Below, one piece after another: positions 20,640 through 30,919 of a stretch of DNA of 64,000 nt. How positions within the stretch are numbered: position 1 is the first letter of the stretch; each line of letters starts with the position of its first letter. A program made the position numbers and the translations under genes. The notes below the pieces were generated by a model that saw only the letters and a list, made by a program, of their open reading frames with translations, made no database searches and was not told the DNA's origin. The DNA lies in the NCBI GenBank assembly GCA_922989275.2, contig OV277870.1, positions 32,670,356 to 32,734,355 of the forward strand, read 5' to 3'. Origin of the DNA: Gari tellinella (lineage: Eukaryota > Mollusca > Bivalvia > Cardiida > Psammobiidae).

Positions 20640-21285
20640 AATATATAAAAATATTTTGAATGGTACATATTTACAAATAATTAGTGTATTTTCTTCAGTG
20701 GAGGAATTAATTATAGATGTTAAAGGGAGTATGCATTGAGTGGTGAATAGAATGGATTGACCTGTGTATTGATAGACAAGCAAAGCTTCCGTCCGTACGA
20801 CTGGTGTCATGGAAATCGTTTTTTGCTACAATTGTACACAAACTTCTGTTTTTTTGTTTCTTTTTTACTATTTTGCTTTTTACATCTAGTTTTAAAACTG
20901 GAAGGAAAACAGTTTTTACTAGCGTCCTTGCCTTTTTGTTTTTCTTTTCTCTAACTTGTGCATAAATCTTTAACTTTGAAAATTGTTGTCTGACCTCCAC
21001 ACCAATTCAATAAGCATTTTGCTTTACTCTCAGCCAGCTTGGAATTTCAATATATGTACAAATACTGAAAATACTCCTGTTGAATCTGACGCATGTTTAT
21101 GACCCATAAACTGGAACTAACTTATTTATTAGGGGAAACATTGAGTGCATCAGACACATAATATAACGTATGAAGTAATGGGTTAAGTTGAAGCCAATTG
21201 TGTGGCCTCTAGAACTTTAATTTACGTCACATATTCGTCAGAACATATATAATATTTGCAGGTCCCCCCTACTTTCTATACCTTA
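20640..21285. other. Non-coding stretch, nothing recognised
   Basis: T-rich sequence (about 20815-20960). The frames across it are low-complexity Phe/Leu or Lys. No gene is supported. Confidence 0.4.
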
Positions 21286-21289
21286 GATT

Positions 21290-21775
21290 TCTTTTTAGCA
21301 CGAAGCGCGGCATAATTATAGTGTTTGATCTGCTTGTCAATCAGTCTGTCTAACTATCAGTCATCAAGTCTGAAACTTAAACACTGCGCATAACTTCTCC
21401 ATTACTGAAGTGATATATTTCAATCTTGGATACACCATCCCTTTGGAGAACACTTCTAGGATGATATATACTTTTTAACCTTGACCTTGAAGCTAATTTC
21501 CCAAAAAATTCCAAGATTGGCCATTACTCCCTTATTAGTCATTGGATCTCCTTGATACGTGTAGTTGGAAATATAACCGCTTGTGACAAGACCTTTCAGC
21601 TGACATATACCTATTTGACCTTGACCTCTCATTGACCTTGACTGTGACCAATCTAATTTTCTGAGATATATTATAAATGCATATAAATAACTTCAACCTT
21701 TACAGTCAAATTAGATGGAAAACCTATACATGTATTTAGACATATTGCATTTTATATATAGAGGGGCGCTATTAT
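21290..21775. repeat. Dispersed repeat with TGACCTTGACC motifs
   Basis: It starts near AGCACGAAGCGCGGCATAAT. TTTAACCTTGACCTTGAAG, ATTTGACCTTGACCTC and ATTGACCTTGACTGTGACC recur at intervals, a pattern common in molluscan intergenic modules. It ends near GAGGGGCGCTATTAT (about 21762). No reading frame is present. Confidence 0.5.
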
Positions 21776-22290
21776 CTTAAAAGACTTTTGTTGTTATTAA
21801 TATCATTAAGTAGGAAATCAGGTTGATATATAAAACTTGTATTCATTAGTTACAAAAATATTGCTGAAAAGAAAAATATGCTTTATGCTTTACATGGAAA
21901 CCCATCTGGAGGTCAGACAAACTTTTGTTCAACTTGCACATTTTTCTTTACTTTTATATAGGCAAGTCTATTTTTGAGTAAGCATCAATTTAAAAAATTG
22001 AAAAACCCCTTGTAGTTAAGTCTAGTGTTTATTGTTTACAGCATGTAAGTGTCGACGCTTTTGGTGCCAATATAGACAAATAGTACAGTCCCAGAGCATA
22101 ACTATGCAGTTCATGGAAGTGGTGGTTGGTCCTGGGTCTTCATTATTTGTGTTTTATAACAAGACAAAATCTAATAAATTTGAAAAATATTTATAATCAT
22201 TTTTCAAAAATACTTCTTGAAAATCACAAAAACAATACTCAAGAAAAATATTTAACACCAAAAGGGTCGGAAAGCCTTCTTTTATGTTGC
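21776..22290. other. Non-coding stretch with one lone class E arm
   Basis: No gene. AACTATGCAG (near 22101) matches the outer arm of the class E hairpin at 13725-13798, without a partner arm nearby. Confidence 0.35.
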
Positions 22291-22299
22291 TTTGTAAAT

Positions 22300-22415
22300 G
22301 ATATATAATATGACTAATGTGAGGTGGGTATGAGGATGGGTCCCCGACCTTCTCTCACCTATGACGGGGACACAATAAATGGGCTGCATGACAGCCGAAA
22401 TGAAAAAAAAAAAAA
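22300..22415 (+). mobile_element. Poly(A)-tailed retroposon fragment
   Basis: GTCCCCG and CGGGGAC form a stem (about 22341-22370). AATAAA follows at about 22374, and a run of A's ends at about 22415, some 30 nt after that signal. The tail abuts the broken end of the minus-strand LINE fragment at TTTATC, consistent with insertion by target-primed reverse transcription at a TTTT/A-like site. The 5' boundary is uncertain. Confidence 0.55.
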
Positions 22416-22700
22416 GTTTATCAATTTCAGTTTTTGTATAGGGGTCCCAAATTGCACAACCATACTCAAGCTTTGAGCGCACAAAGGCTAGGTAGGCATT
22501 TTTCCTGCATGATTCAGGAACATTGCGCAGGTTTCTTCTCAGAAAACCCAAAATGGAGTTCGCTCGCTTCCTTACTTGGTCAATGTGCGAGCTCCACTTA
22601 AGATTTTCTGAGAAAGTAATGCCTAGGTATGGATTGTCTTGCGACATCAATAAGAAATGTCTGAAATGATTAAGAGCTAGAGACCACCAGTCGTTAAAGG
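22416..22700 (-). pseudogene. Jockey/CR1-type LINE RT fragment
   Basis: The minus strand reads YLGITFSENLKWSSHIDQV, LGFLRRNLRNVPE, AYLAFVRSKLEYGCAIWDPY then EIDKL, where a poly(A) tail of another insertion cuts it. This is the region downstream of the RT in Jockey/CR1-type ORF2. The LINE remnant at 9335-10310 begins at exactly the following block, so both seem to be one family. The 5' side is truncated near 22650-22700. Confidence 0.8.
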
Positions 22701-22903
22701 TGTGTATAAGCGCCACAGGCTTCTGTGAAAGAAATGGATTTGTTTGATCCCAAATTGCGGAGGGTGATAACTGCTGTACAGTACTGCATGCTGTAGCGTG
22801 TTTAATTGATCAATTACCTCTGTAGCAATTTGTGCAGAGTACACTACATTTTTCTTTCCACATAACCCCGGTTACATAACACTTTAACTTTTGTTTTCAT
22901 TGT

Positions 22904-23055
22904 AAACAGTTTGGACTTAGTAACCCGGCGTCTGATCAGCCTCCAAACTGTTTGCCACTCAATTTAAAACTGGTAGTCGGAGTTGTCAAAAAGTTGTCAT
23001 TTTCTATATTTCATTGCAATGCGTTTCGTTTGAATGGAAGAATACCGTTTTCGCC
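22904..23055. repeat. Class A hairpin repeat with conserved 3' tail
   Basis: AAACAGTTTGGA (22904-22915) pairs perfectly with TCCAAACTGTTT (22942-22953). The enclosed part keeps only the right half of the longer stem (GGCGTCTGATCAG). The tail GCCACTC, TTGTCATTTTCTATATTTC and ATTGCAATGCGTTTCGTTTG recurs, with changes, after other class A copies (for example 36700-36760, 43140-43180 and 43580-43620). Confidence 0.8.
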
Positions 23056-23732
23056 ACTCTGACTGTATTTTAGAGCCAATCATTGAATCATTATGGCCGT
23101 AGATGGCCATCGATTTCTTTACTGAACTCATGACTGTATTCGGATGGTTACAGACTTGGCAGCGGGTACGTAGTTTAACAACAGCGATTTAGGGTTTATT
23201 TTACTGTTAAATCATGCCGTTTGTTGTTTTTCATCGACTCATAAAAATGACAGTTCGGCTCCCGGTCAAAGACAATTAAATGCCATCTTTGAATCTGTAG
23301 GGGAAAATCAATTTTTATTTATGAAGTCTTCCTTTTTTAAACTGACACTGATGAGTAATCAGTATCACACTGAATTTAATACTTGCTAGCTCCCACTTGA
23401 TTTTTCTGATGCGAGATGAATTTCAGAGTGCAGATTTCATGTTAGAAGTCGAAAAAATAATTAATGTAAACAACTTTTTTACAGAGGATACACTTTTTTC
23501 TATTGTTTTCTCCATGATGAATTATGAGTAGGGAAGGTATGATATGCACCAGGGACTGTGCCCGGCCCGTCACTTTATCTGGACACCGTCAAACATGTCA
23601 AAATACTATTCCTGAAATCCTGAGCGCCAAGGAGGGGAGCCTTTAATGCCAGTATTTAAAGTTTTTGGCTTGACTCGGCAGCTTGGGCCAGCCGCCTACA
23701 TTAATCTGGAATTTTATTGTGACATTAACTTG
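23056..23732. other. Non-coding stretch, nothing recognised
   Basis: No supported frame. A GC-richer patch (about 23555-23700) has no recognised content. Confidence 0.35.
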
Positions 23733-24150
23733 TAGCGTGTTCAGTTAGTAACTTACCGTATCGATTGCATCAATTGCATAAAAAAACATAACAATTTGAC
23801 TAAAACAGACTGTTTGCATGATATCGATTGCGAATGGCACGAATGATCTCATGGGTAGTTAGCCAACACGAACAAAAAAAACCAATATGGTGACCAAATG
23901 AGTTTACAAAAATAAGCGAACAGTCCCGAATTAATTTCTCATCAATAAACCAACAATTTCCGATACTTAATGTATCAAAAAAAGCAGCTTACATCTGAGC
24001 AGTTAAATCTTATTTTTATATGCGGTAAAATTGATGCATTTGAGTTAATTAGTTAACTTTTGCTTGTGTTATTTCGATTCGTACATAAATCGATTGTACC
24101 AGTAACCCTTGAATTAGTAAATAAACATGGTGGCGCAACTGTTAATTAAA
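23733..24150. mobile_element. Second copy of the 493-bp TIR element, 3'-truncated
   Basis: It aligns with 9647-10050: TAGCGTGTTCA at the start, CCGTATCGATTGCAT, CGAACAGTCCCGA, TTAATTTCTCATCAATAAAC, CCGATACTTAATGTATCAA and AGCAGCTTACATCTGAGCAG all match in order. The right-hand inverted repeat is absent. The copy ends near a dispersed AGCTCACCTGG module at about 24172. The two copies are direct repeats about 14 kb apart and flank the intact LINE frames, but they are not LTRs, since copy 1 has its own TIRs and target duplication. Confidence 0.8.
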
Positions 24151-24171
24151 CTTTTTTATTCACACTTTTTA

Positions 24172-25345
24172 GCTCACCTGGCATGAGCTATTGTGATCGC
24201 CCTGTGTCCGTCGTCGTCTGTCCGTGCTCACAAAATGATAGTTAAGTGGCTAAAATTGACTAAAATAACTAGGCACGTAAGTGAAAAAACATTAACCTGG
24301 TAGTTTCTTGTAACATTAACCTGGCCATTTCTTGTGACCTGGCCAGTTGTGGGACTTAGGGGTAGGGTTAGCCTCCAGATCATTCTATAACAAAGTTAGA
24401 TTTCAATTATGTGGCTTACCACACACATTTTAACCACATAAAAGAGATAAAATAAAGAAGGCAATGACCACTTAAATGGAGATTGTGGGTATGTCCGGCA
24501 GTCTGTCCGTCGTCAAACTTTTTATTAATGATCTTCTTGGTCACTACTGGGCCAATTTCTTCAAAACTTCATAGGATTGTTCCTTGTAGGATACTCTCTC
24601 AGATTTCTTCAAATATAGGTCATCCAAATGAAATTGTTGTTGCCATGGCAACCAATTGAAAAAACTTTAAAAATCTTCTTGTCAAACACTACTGGTCCGA
24701 ATTGAAAATAATTTTACCCAAATGTGCCATTTGTCGTATTCGACTGGCAAAACTTTAGCTATTCCATCAATTGAAATTACACCACGAAACAGATCTGACC
24801 AATCAAAAAATTGTTTATGGATTATGTTTGGCGTCAACAAGGGAGATAACTCATCCCGATTGGCCATAACACTCTGATCATGTGATCATTTCTAAATTAA
24901 GAAATAATTCCTCAATATGACATATGACAAACCTTGTTATGACAACGACGTCATCATGACGTCCTGATGACATCATGATGCTATTGTGATGATGCATTTG
25001 AAAAATCTAGAAAAAGCTTGTTTCTTTGTACATTTCCATCACAACAACAACAAGGAGTATAATTATAACCTGCTGTATGATTTTACTTGAAAGCCAAATG
25101 AATACACTGCAGTGACAAAACACCTCGGGGGCATTTGTCACTTTCTGTGACACCTTGGCCATAACTTTTTGATTACTTAAGATAGAGACTCTATATTTGG
25201 TATGTGCATTCACCTCAAGAAGCTCTTGAGTTTAGTAAAATTTAAGTCATGTCTGACAAAGGTAAAGGTTATTTAGCGGTTACTCTGGTGGAAAGGGAGA
25301 TAACTCATCCTATATTATTTCCAGTGACTAAGAAGTGAGTAGGAA
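24172..25345. repeat. Molluscan-type dispersed modules
   Basis: It opens with AGCTCACCTGGCATGAGCTA and GTCCGTCGTCGTCTGTCCG. Later blocks GGGAGATAACTCATCC, GGCCATAAC, GATCATGTGATCATTTCT, ACAAACCTTGTTATGAC, TGTATGATTTTACTTGAAAG, CATTTGTCACTTTCTGTGAC and CTCAAGAAGCTCTTGAG all recur at 30920-31440, partly in a different order. No protein is encoded. Confidence 0.75.
24944..24990. promoter_or_regulatory. Cluster of CRE-like TGACGTCA half-sites in a repeat
   Basis: GACGTCATCATGACGTCCTG then ATGACATCATGATG carries several overlapping TGACGTCA-like sites within 45 bp. Because it lies in a dispersed module (similar at about 31222-31250), it may be incidental. No adjacent gene is supported. Confidence 0.2.
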
Positions 25346-25548
25346 GGGAGATAACTCATCCTACTCATCCTACGTAACCGGGTGGTAGTTACGTTCAGGT
25401 AATGGGACGAATAAATAACTTCCGGTTTAGTTTTGTAGAGTGATTTCCCTTTTCTGTTGTGAATGTTTTTTCCGTTGAGAGTAGTATTGTCTCGATTATA
25501 AAATGTGATTATATGATTTTCTCTGGATTAGTTCAGTGTTCTTTTCCA

Positions 25549-25697
25549 CGATCTGGTATGTCACTTTCTTACGTTATATGAAGTCGCGTATTTTTCCACG
25601 AGCATTGTCTTGGAATCGGGCGCGATTTGGTATGTCATTTTCTAACGTTGTATGAATTCGCGTATTTTTCCACGTGCGTTGTCTTGGAATTAACGAT
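25549..25697. repeat. Two-copy tandem duplication, 74-bp unit
   Basis: CGATCTGGTATGTCACTTTC and CGATTTGGTATGTCATTTTC head two copies containing TTCGCGTATTTTTCCACG (or TCGCGT) and TTGTCTTGGAAT. It lies 150 bp upstream of the candidate exon at 25851. Confidence 0.85.
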
Positions 25698-25850
25698 ATA
25701 TTAGTAATATCAATTAAACAAACAAAACGTTATATTACGTTATATTGGCGCCTTGTGACAATGAGGTTTCCTGTGGGGGTATCAATCACCTTTAGTGATA
25801 GTTCTAGTTTATCCTGAAAACTTACACATATTTTTAAATTATTTCAACAG

Positions 25851-26019
25851 GGGCAATGGTAATATGGTATGGATGGATCCCATGGATGAGTCAGATTTTA
25901 TGGCACCAAAATACAAAATGGGTCATATAGCATGGATGGATGATGAGGGATGGAGAGATGATGTTTCAAGACAGCTGATTTCATCTAATCTCATTGATCG
26001 AGATGAAAGCCATGTTTAA
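25851..26019 (+). CDS. Candidate terminal host exon, acidic protein tail
   Basis: A TTATTTCAACAG acceptor precedes a frame of 55 residues to TAA at 26017-26019. The peptide is acidic and Met/Trp-rich, with NMVWMDPMDESDFMAPKY near its start, AWMDDEGWRDDV in the middle and DRDESHV at the end. The other two frames have stops. AATAAA at about 26129 could be a poly(A) signal. This composition is unlike the TE frames nearby. I do not recognise the family. A chance open frame cannot be excluded. Confidence 0.35.
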
Positions 26020-26213
26020 CATCACACTAACGTGGTACCAGACCTTTCAAGGGGAATTCAACAGCCATAAAATAGGTAAATTATTGCTTCTTTCATTAAG
26101 AAATTACAAAAATTTAGAAAAAAGTAAAATAAAAAACACCCGCCTGTCAGCTGAAGTTAGCCTGTATTGAAATTGCGACATGGTGAAAAAACATGCTACT
26201 CATCTGGGACTTG

Positions 26214-26277
26214 CAAACAGTTTTGATACAGATAAGGCACCACTAATGCGGGACCTGATCTGGATCTACTCTGTTTG
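26214..26277. repeat. Class A/B hairpin repeat (degenerate)
   Basis: CAAACAGTTTTGATACAGAT then AAGG on the left, and CCTGATCTGGATC then TACTCTGTTTG on the right, pair at about 18 of 24 positions. The loop holds CACCACTAATGCGGGA. Confidence 0.7.
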
Positions 26278-26413
26278 ACACTCAGAAGTCAGATTCTAAT
26301 TATGTTAGGTAAAATAGGTGTTTATTGAAATTTATCATACAATACTGAGCATGTTGCTATTTGTAGACTATGTGTAATTTATAAGAATTGTTAAGGGTTG
26401 TACCTTCAAGTAC

Positions 26414-27335
26414 GTTTTTTTAATAATTTTATTTCTCATATTGCATCGTACAGCACAAACACATACTTTGTGTAGCATTCTTACATAAACATATATGGAG
26501 AGATAATAGACCATAAACATCTAAGCTTAAGTAAATGTGCTATTCAATATAACATAAGTCTTGGAATAGTTGAAGAAAAAAAAGTAGATAACAAAGAAAG
26601 AGAAGAAAAATAGGAAGACAAAAAGAAGAAAAGCAGTAAAAGAGAAAGAAAAATATATGGAGAGGTGAGAAAACAGCTATTGTTTTTTATCTACAGTAAA
26701 AAATCCATCCCATTTTGCACGATGCAGGGCAAGTTTGTCTTTTCGTTGGGCAATATGTCTCTCTGTATGGACTTTGTCCTGCATGTATTTTTTAAAGAGT
26801 TTGAAGTTTGGTCTTTCTTTTAAACATTTGCATCGAAAGATTAATATTTTGCCAGTAAGATGGAATAATTTACAGGTGTTTTGTATACTTTTTGTTCTGG
26901 TAGCCCTAATAAAATTGTTTCGAAATTTAAGTTTATAGATAGATTATTTGCTTTGAACATATTCAGTATGTTTGGCCAGATCTCTTGTGAGTATCTACAT
27001 TCCCAGAAAAGATGGTAAATGTTCTCTGTGTTTTGGCAACGGAAATCACACAAAGTAGAGTTTACTATGTTGTATTTAAAAAGTTCTTTATTTGTTTTAA
27101 CTATTCTCATCAAATATTTATAATTGAAATTTCTGAGTGTGTTGTCTATTGTTATATCAATGGCTAATTTATATGTTCTGTTCCATGCGATATTATTTTT
27201 TCCAAGACTTTCTTCCCATTTTTGTTTTTGTTTTATTTCAGGTATTGTTTGACTAATTTGGTATGCATATATAAATTTTGATGGCTTTTGGCAAGTTAAG
27301 ATATCGTTCAATGGTGATGGTGCAATTTCAGCATT
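26414..27335 (-). mobile_element. 5'-truncated L1/Tx1-type LINE insertion with 9-bp TSD
   Basis: TTCAAGTAC flanks both ends (26405-26413 and 27336-27344) as the target duplication. On the minus strand the coding part starts at LENAEIAPSPLNDI and includes the zinc block CDFRC...HLFWEC. It frameshifts near 26845, then continues as CLKERPNFKLFKKY, HTERHIAQRKDK and HRAKWDG before a stop near 26695. It ends in an A-rich tail with AATAAA. The block order matches the C-terminus of the intact ORF2 at 16149-19946 but the sequence is clearly diverged, so it is a different Tx1-like family. Confidence 0.88.
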
Positions 27336-27344
27336 TTCAAGTAC

Positions 27345-27890
27345 TTGAACCAGATACAAACTGCCTTGGCAAACAGTGTAGACTCATATGCAACATATGA
27401 AGTATCTATCAAATGTAGCTGCAAAGCTGTGGACTATGTCAAGTTCACCCTATTTGACCTTTAGATGACATCTACATGGCATTGACCTTTGTCTGGCTTA
27501 ACCCAAGTTGTACTGTTCTCAAGAGATTCTTTAATGCACATGCCAAAATGAAAAGTCACAAATTTATGGACTTATGGCCAATGCTAAATTCTGCCTATTT
27601 GGCCTTTAAAAGCTGAATCTCCTTTAAATGCAAAATATTTTCGTGTATTATGTTATGATTTAGAGAGCCTACAAAGTACAGTATATAGTAAATATTTGAA
27701 AGAAAACATTTGAAAGACAAGTTAAAGGCAATGTGTGTGGGGCTTTAGATTGAAAAATAAGCCAGTAATGTGTACAGTTCTGACACGGACAGTATAATGA
27801 TTTTCATTTCAGTCCATGAAATCTGATTTATGATTACGAGTCAGTGCTCCACATAAGTTGGAGTAATCAGACCAAATGCAGCTTTTCTTC
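27345..27890. other. Non-coding stretch, decayed module
   Basis: It contains GTTCACCCTATTTGACCTTT and GCATTGACCTTTGTCTGG, again of the TGACCTT type, but no frame. Confidence 0.35.
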
Positions 27891-27891
27891 A

Positions 27892-28025
27892 TGTCAGCAC
27901 CAACGCCTATGGTGTTACCATTCATTAGAGTTGTCTCGAGAACAGGATTCTAATAAATAAGTAGTCACACCACTGGGTTTAATGTAGACATAAAGAATTT
28001 ATTTTCAGTTATCTGTAGCCCTGTA
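27892..28025. repeat. Class D hairpin repeat with tail
   Basis: TGTCAGCACCAACGCCTATG on the left faces CACACCACTGGGTTTAATGT then AGACA on the right. TCATTAGAGTTGTCTC faces GAACAGGATTCTAATAA at the apex. The tail ATAAAGAATTT, TATCTGTAGCCCTGTAT matches the class consensus. Confidence 0.8.
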
Positions 28026-28461
28026 TGAGTATAACTATGTCAACATTAATTTATTATCATTCTGATTTGGCTTTAGCTCCATTGATTGAATACATATACC
28101 AGACATGCTGGAAAATTCACGGGAAAGTACTACAACTTAGCCAAAACCATGCCGTATTCACATGTTTCCATAAAGCCAAATAAAACTTAACATTGCCTCC
28201 AAATTTCAGCTTATGCTTTATAAAGAATAGTTAAAGAAACTTCAACATAACCTCCTACTTTTGCACAAGTAATTAGATGCTAAAGCAGGAAATTATTAGA
28301 GACCACTAGTGTCACTGTGCGAATAAAACCTGCTATTTGGTCAATATGTTAAGTTGTACAAAAATTATAAAAGAAAACAACAACACAAAAGTCCTGACAT
28401 GTTTGAGGCCTGTAAAGTGCCTTATACATAACAAAAATTATTTATGTACTATCTATTGCAG
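28026..28461. other. Possible intron sequence, nothing recognised
   Basis: No repeat class seen. It ends in a plausible 3' splice site (TACTATCTATTGCAG) before the candidate exon. Confidence 0.3.
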
Positions 28462-28617
28462 AATGAGCCCTGTATGGTGGTCCATGACCAGTGCAATGTT
28501 TGGAATGTTTCCCTGCCTGAAGTGGTAAACAATGTAGGACAAGCATCAACCATAACATTCAGCAGTTTCCTATCCAAGATGGACTTTCATACAGATACCG
28601 GTAGTCAGAGAATGTGA
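28462..28617 (+). CDS. Candidate host exon
   Basis: After the CTATTGCAG acceptor, 51 codons are open in phase 0 to TGA at 28615-28617. The peptide contains EPCMVVHDQCNVWNVSLP and TITFSSFLSKMDFHTD, has balanced composition, and has two Cys five residues apart from the next polar block. It is shorter than usual ORF cut-offs. No known family is recognised. The exon at 25851 is on the same strand, but that one ends in its own stop, so they are not simply consecutive coding exons. Confidence 0.3.
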   Translation, partial: NEPCMVVHDQCNVWNVSLPEVVNNVGQASTITFSSFLSKMDFHTDTGSQRM

Positions 28618-28711
28618 TGCAAGAGAGAACAACATAGTTATGTGCTGAATTGGAGTGATACATATATGAACTGATTAGAGCGGTGGATACTTTAAAATGG
28701 ATCAAATTCCA

Positions 28712-28858
28712 TGTCAGCACCATATCCTATGGTGTATTTTAACTAATCATAAAAATTGTCTTTTTGAACCAATTCTAATGAGTAGTCACACCATATGGTT
28801 TAATGCTGACATAAAGATTTAAGTTCTTGAAGTACTCCCCTTATGCGGAGCCCTGTAT
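28712..28858. repeat. Class D hairpin repeat with tail
   Basis: TGTCAGCAC (28712-28720) pairs outward with a TGCTGACA end (28804-28811). CCTATGGTGT pairs with ACACCATATGG, and AAAATTGTCTTTTTGAACCAATT lies at the apex. The tail ATAAAGATTTAAG, GTACTCCCCTTATGCGGAGC and CCTGTATC follows. It is the clearest case where inverted ends extend beyond the core hairpin. Confidence 0.85.
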
Positions 28859-28941
28859 CCATGTTAACTCTTTGAACCCTAGTCCCGCATATAGGCGTGC
28901 TTTTCAAACAGTGTACATAAGAATAGTTCACATGTCCTATG

Positions 28942-29007
28942 CAAACAGTGAAGACCCAGATCAGAGGGCTCCGAAAGGAGCCCTCTGATCAGGATCTTCA
29001 CTGTTTG
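28942..29007. repeat. Class B hairpin, near-perfect 31-bp stem with GAAA loop
   Basis: Left arm CAAACAGTGAAGACCCAGAT then CAGAGGGCTCC; right arm GGAGCCCTCTGATCAGGATC then TTCACTGTTTG. The loop is GAAA (28973-28976). 29 of 31 positions pair. As RNA this would be a long hairpin closed by a GNRA tetraloop. Confidence 0.92.
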
Positions 29008-29565
29008 TCACAATGCCGAACATTGACAAAAACAACCACTAAAAGTCAGAAATGGACTAGACTAAAATGGAAACTGGAATTGTCCATTTAACGTATCAGG
29101 GAGGAAATAGTTAATTCTTTAAAAGAAAAACTATGCTGTTGTAATTTGTGACAAATTATTTTAATATAGTCTCTAAAAGCTGTCATTAACTAATTATGTA
29201 TATATGAAATTGAAACGTAACTTTAGTGTTATTGTGTTTTTAGAACAGATGAAATAAAAAAAAAAGCAAATTAAATAATTATACATAATGAAATATTTTT
29301 CCTGTTGTGTTTATAAATAATTCCTAAAGTGCCAGTAAAAAAAATCAGAATTGAAAGCCCTAGAGAACCTTAATTTTAACAAGATCATGTTTTTCTTTTT
29401 GTCAATGTGATATTTCACTCTTTGACACTTTTTTGAATCTCGATGCCAACAATTGTCTCATTTACAGTAAAACATATCTAATACAACCACTACATGAGGT
29501 CCAATTGTTGGTGTGCAAGACAACTTGTCAAGTGACTGCATTATGCAAGAACATCTAGATAACAG
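29008..29565. other. Non-coding stretch, nothing recognised
   Basis: AT-rich with short A-runs. No frame or element. Confidence 0.4.
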
Positions 29566-29570
29566 TAAAG

Positions 29571-29622
29571 CAGAAAGCCCCTTAGGTGCTTTCTGATTAC
29601 TTTCACCTTGCTTTACCCTTTC
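29571..29622. repeat. Class C hairpin repeat (short)
   Basis: AGTAAAGCAGAAAGCCCC pairs with GGTGCTTTCTGATTACT around TTA. A partial TTTCACCTTGCTTTA arm continues the class C consensus to the right. Confidence 0.75.
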
Positions 29623-29677
29623 CTCCATAGCCAAAAGTGCAAATCTCCTATATCAAACTATGTCAAAAACACTGACT

Positions 29678-29756
29678 GTTTAAAGTAAGATGAAAGTAAC
29701 TTTTTGCAGGGAGCTCCTGTCAGAGCTTTTTGCTTTACTTTTATCTTGCTTTGAAC
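29678..29756. repeat. Class C hairpin repeat
   Basis: GTTTAAAGTAAGATGAAAGT, AACTTTTTGCAGGGAGCTCC faces CAGAGCTTTTTGCTTTACT, TTTATCTTGCTTTGAAC. The arms are about 36 nt with several mismatches, at the same spacing as other class C copies. Confidence 0.75.
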
Positions 29757-29964
29757 TGCCTCATGTGTTCAAAACAGTCACAGGGAAGCAAGTTCTCATT
29801 TGATATCCTTATACTGAGGTGTATGTAGAGGTGCTGTAGGCACTTCAGTTCTGTGGCGGAAAGGGTGCATGTATGGTCTCTGTTATACTGCAACAGAATG
29901 CAAGTTTTGACCACACAGCATTACTGTATTTCGCATCCTTTTTATGCCCCCTCCCCCCACAACA

Positions 29965-30905
29965 TAATCGGGGCTATACCGGTTTTTATACGCTCGTCTT
30001 CAGACGGGACGTATTATGTCGTGGCTCTGTCTGTCTGTCTGTCCGTCCGTCCGTCCGTTAACTTTTTCATGTCCGCCCTCTAACTCAAACAAATTTAGTC
30101 CAATTCTTTTGAAACTTGGTCAGAACGTGTATGACTATAATATCTCGGTCAAGTTCAATAACAAACAAGATTGATTTAGACATTCAAGAGTTATGCCCCT
30201 TTTTTCGTCAAAAAAACGGGCATTTTAGTTTGTCCGCTCTCTAACTCGAACGACTTTATTTTAATCATTTGAAACTTAGTCACCATGTGTATGACCATAA
30301 TATCTCGGTTAAGTTCGATAACCAGCATGATTGCACCAGACATTCAAGAGTTATGCCCTTTTTTTTGTTAAAAATGGGCATATTTTAGTTTGTCCGCTCT
30401 CTAACTCAAACAAATTTATTTCAATCCTTTTGAAAGTTTATCAGCATGTGTATGACCATAATATCTCGGTTAAGTTCGATAACCAGCATGATTGCACCAG
30501 ACATTCAAGAGTTATGTGTATTACCATATTGTCTCGGTTATGTTCCATAACCAGCAGGATTGCCCCAGACATTCAAGAGTTATTCCCCTTATTTTGTCAA
30601 CAACGGGCATTTTTTAGTTTGTCTGCTCTCTAACTCAAATCAATTTATTCCAATCCTTTTGAAACTTGGTCAGCATTTGTATGACTATAATGTCTCGGTC
30701 AAGCTCGATAACCAGCAAGATTGCCCCTGACATTCAAGAGAATTTATTTCCAATCCTTTTAGCATATGACCCCTAACTTTCAGGGTTCTTTCCCTTTTGT
30801 TCACCTTACCTTGATAGGGTTTTGGTATGACTACATTCTAAGATCAATTCTATCCTCTCATTCGACGGGCGCATAATGTGCCCGGCTTGCGCGGTGCTCT
30901 TGTTG
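29965..30905. repeat. Molluscan-type dispersed element with internal tandem units
   Basis: The left edge holds TTTATACGCTCGTC, GACGGGACGTATTATG and a (TCTG)n(TCCG)n microsatellite (30023-30059). About four units of roughly 130-230 bp follow, each with GTCCGCTCTCTAACTC, TTTTGAAACTT, TGTATGACNATAAT, TCTCGGTNAAGTTC, ATAACCAGC and ACATTCAAGAGTTAT. The right edge reads CGACGGGCGCATAATGTGCC then GCGCGGTGCTCTTGTTG. The organisation suggests a non-autonomous element. No frame is conserved. Confidence 0.75.
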
Positions 30906-30919
30906 GTTTGTCTGTTTGT

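Noticed and set aside
23351..23372. CTGATGAG as a hammerhead core
   Set aside because: No GAAA box follows at a workable distance and the neighbouring GAGTAATCAGTATC simply forms a small inverted repeat.
9647..24150. Direct repeats 9647-10139 and 23733-24150 as LTRs of one retrotransposon around the two LINE frames
   Set aside because: The first copy has its own terminal inverted repeats and a CTG target duplication inside a LINE, and the frames between are of LINE type, not gag-pol.
29853..30633. Plus-strand frames with TVCLSVCPSV-like peptides
   Set aside because: They translate a TCTG/TCCG microsatellite and a dispersed repeat.
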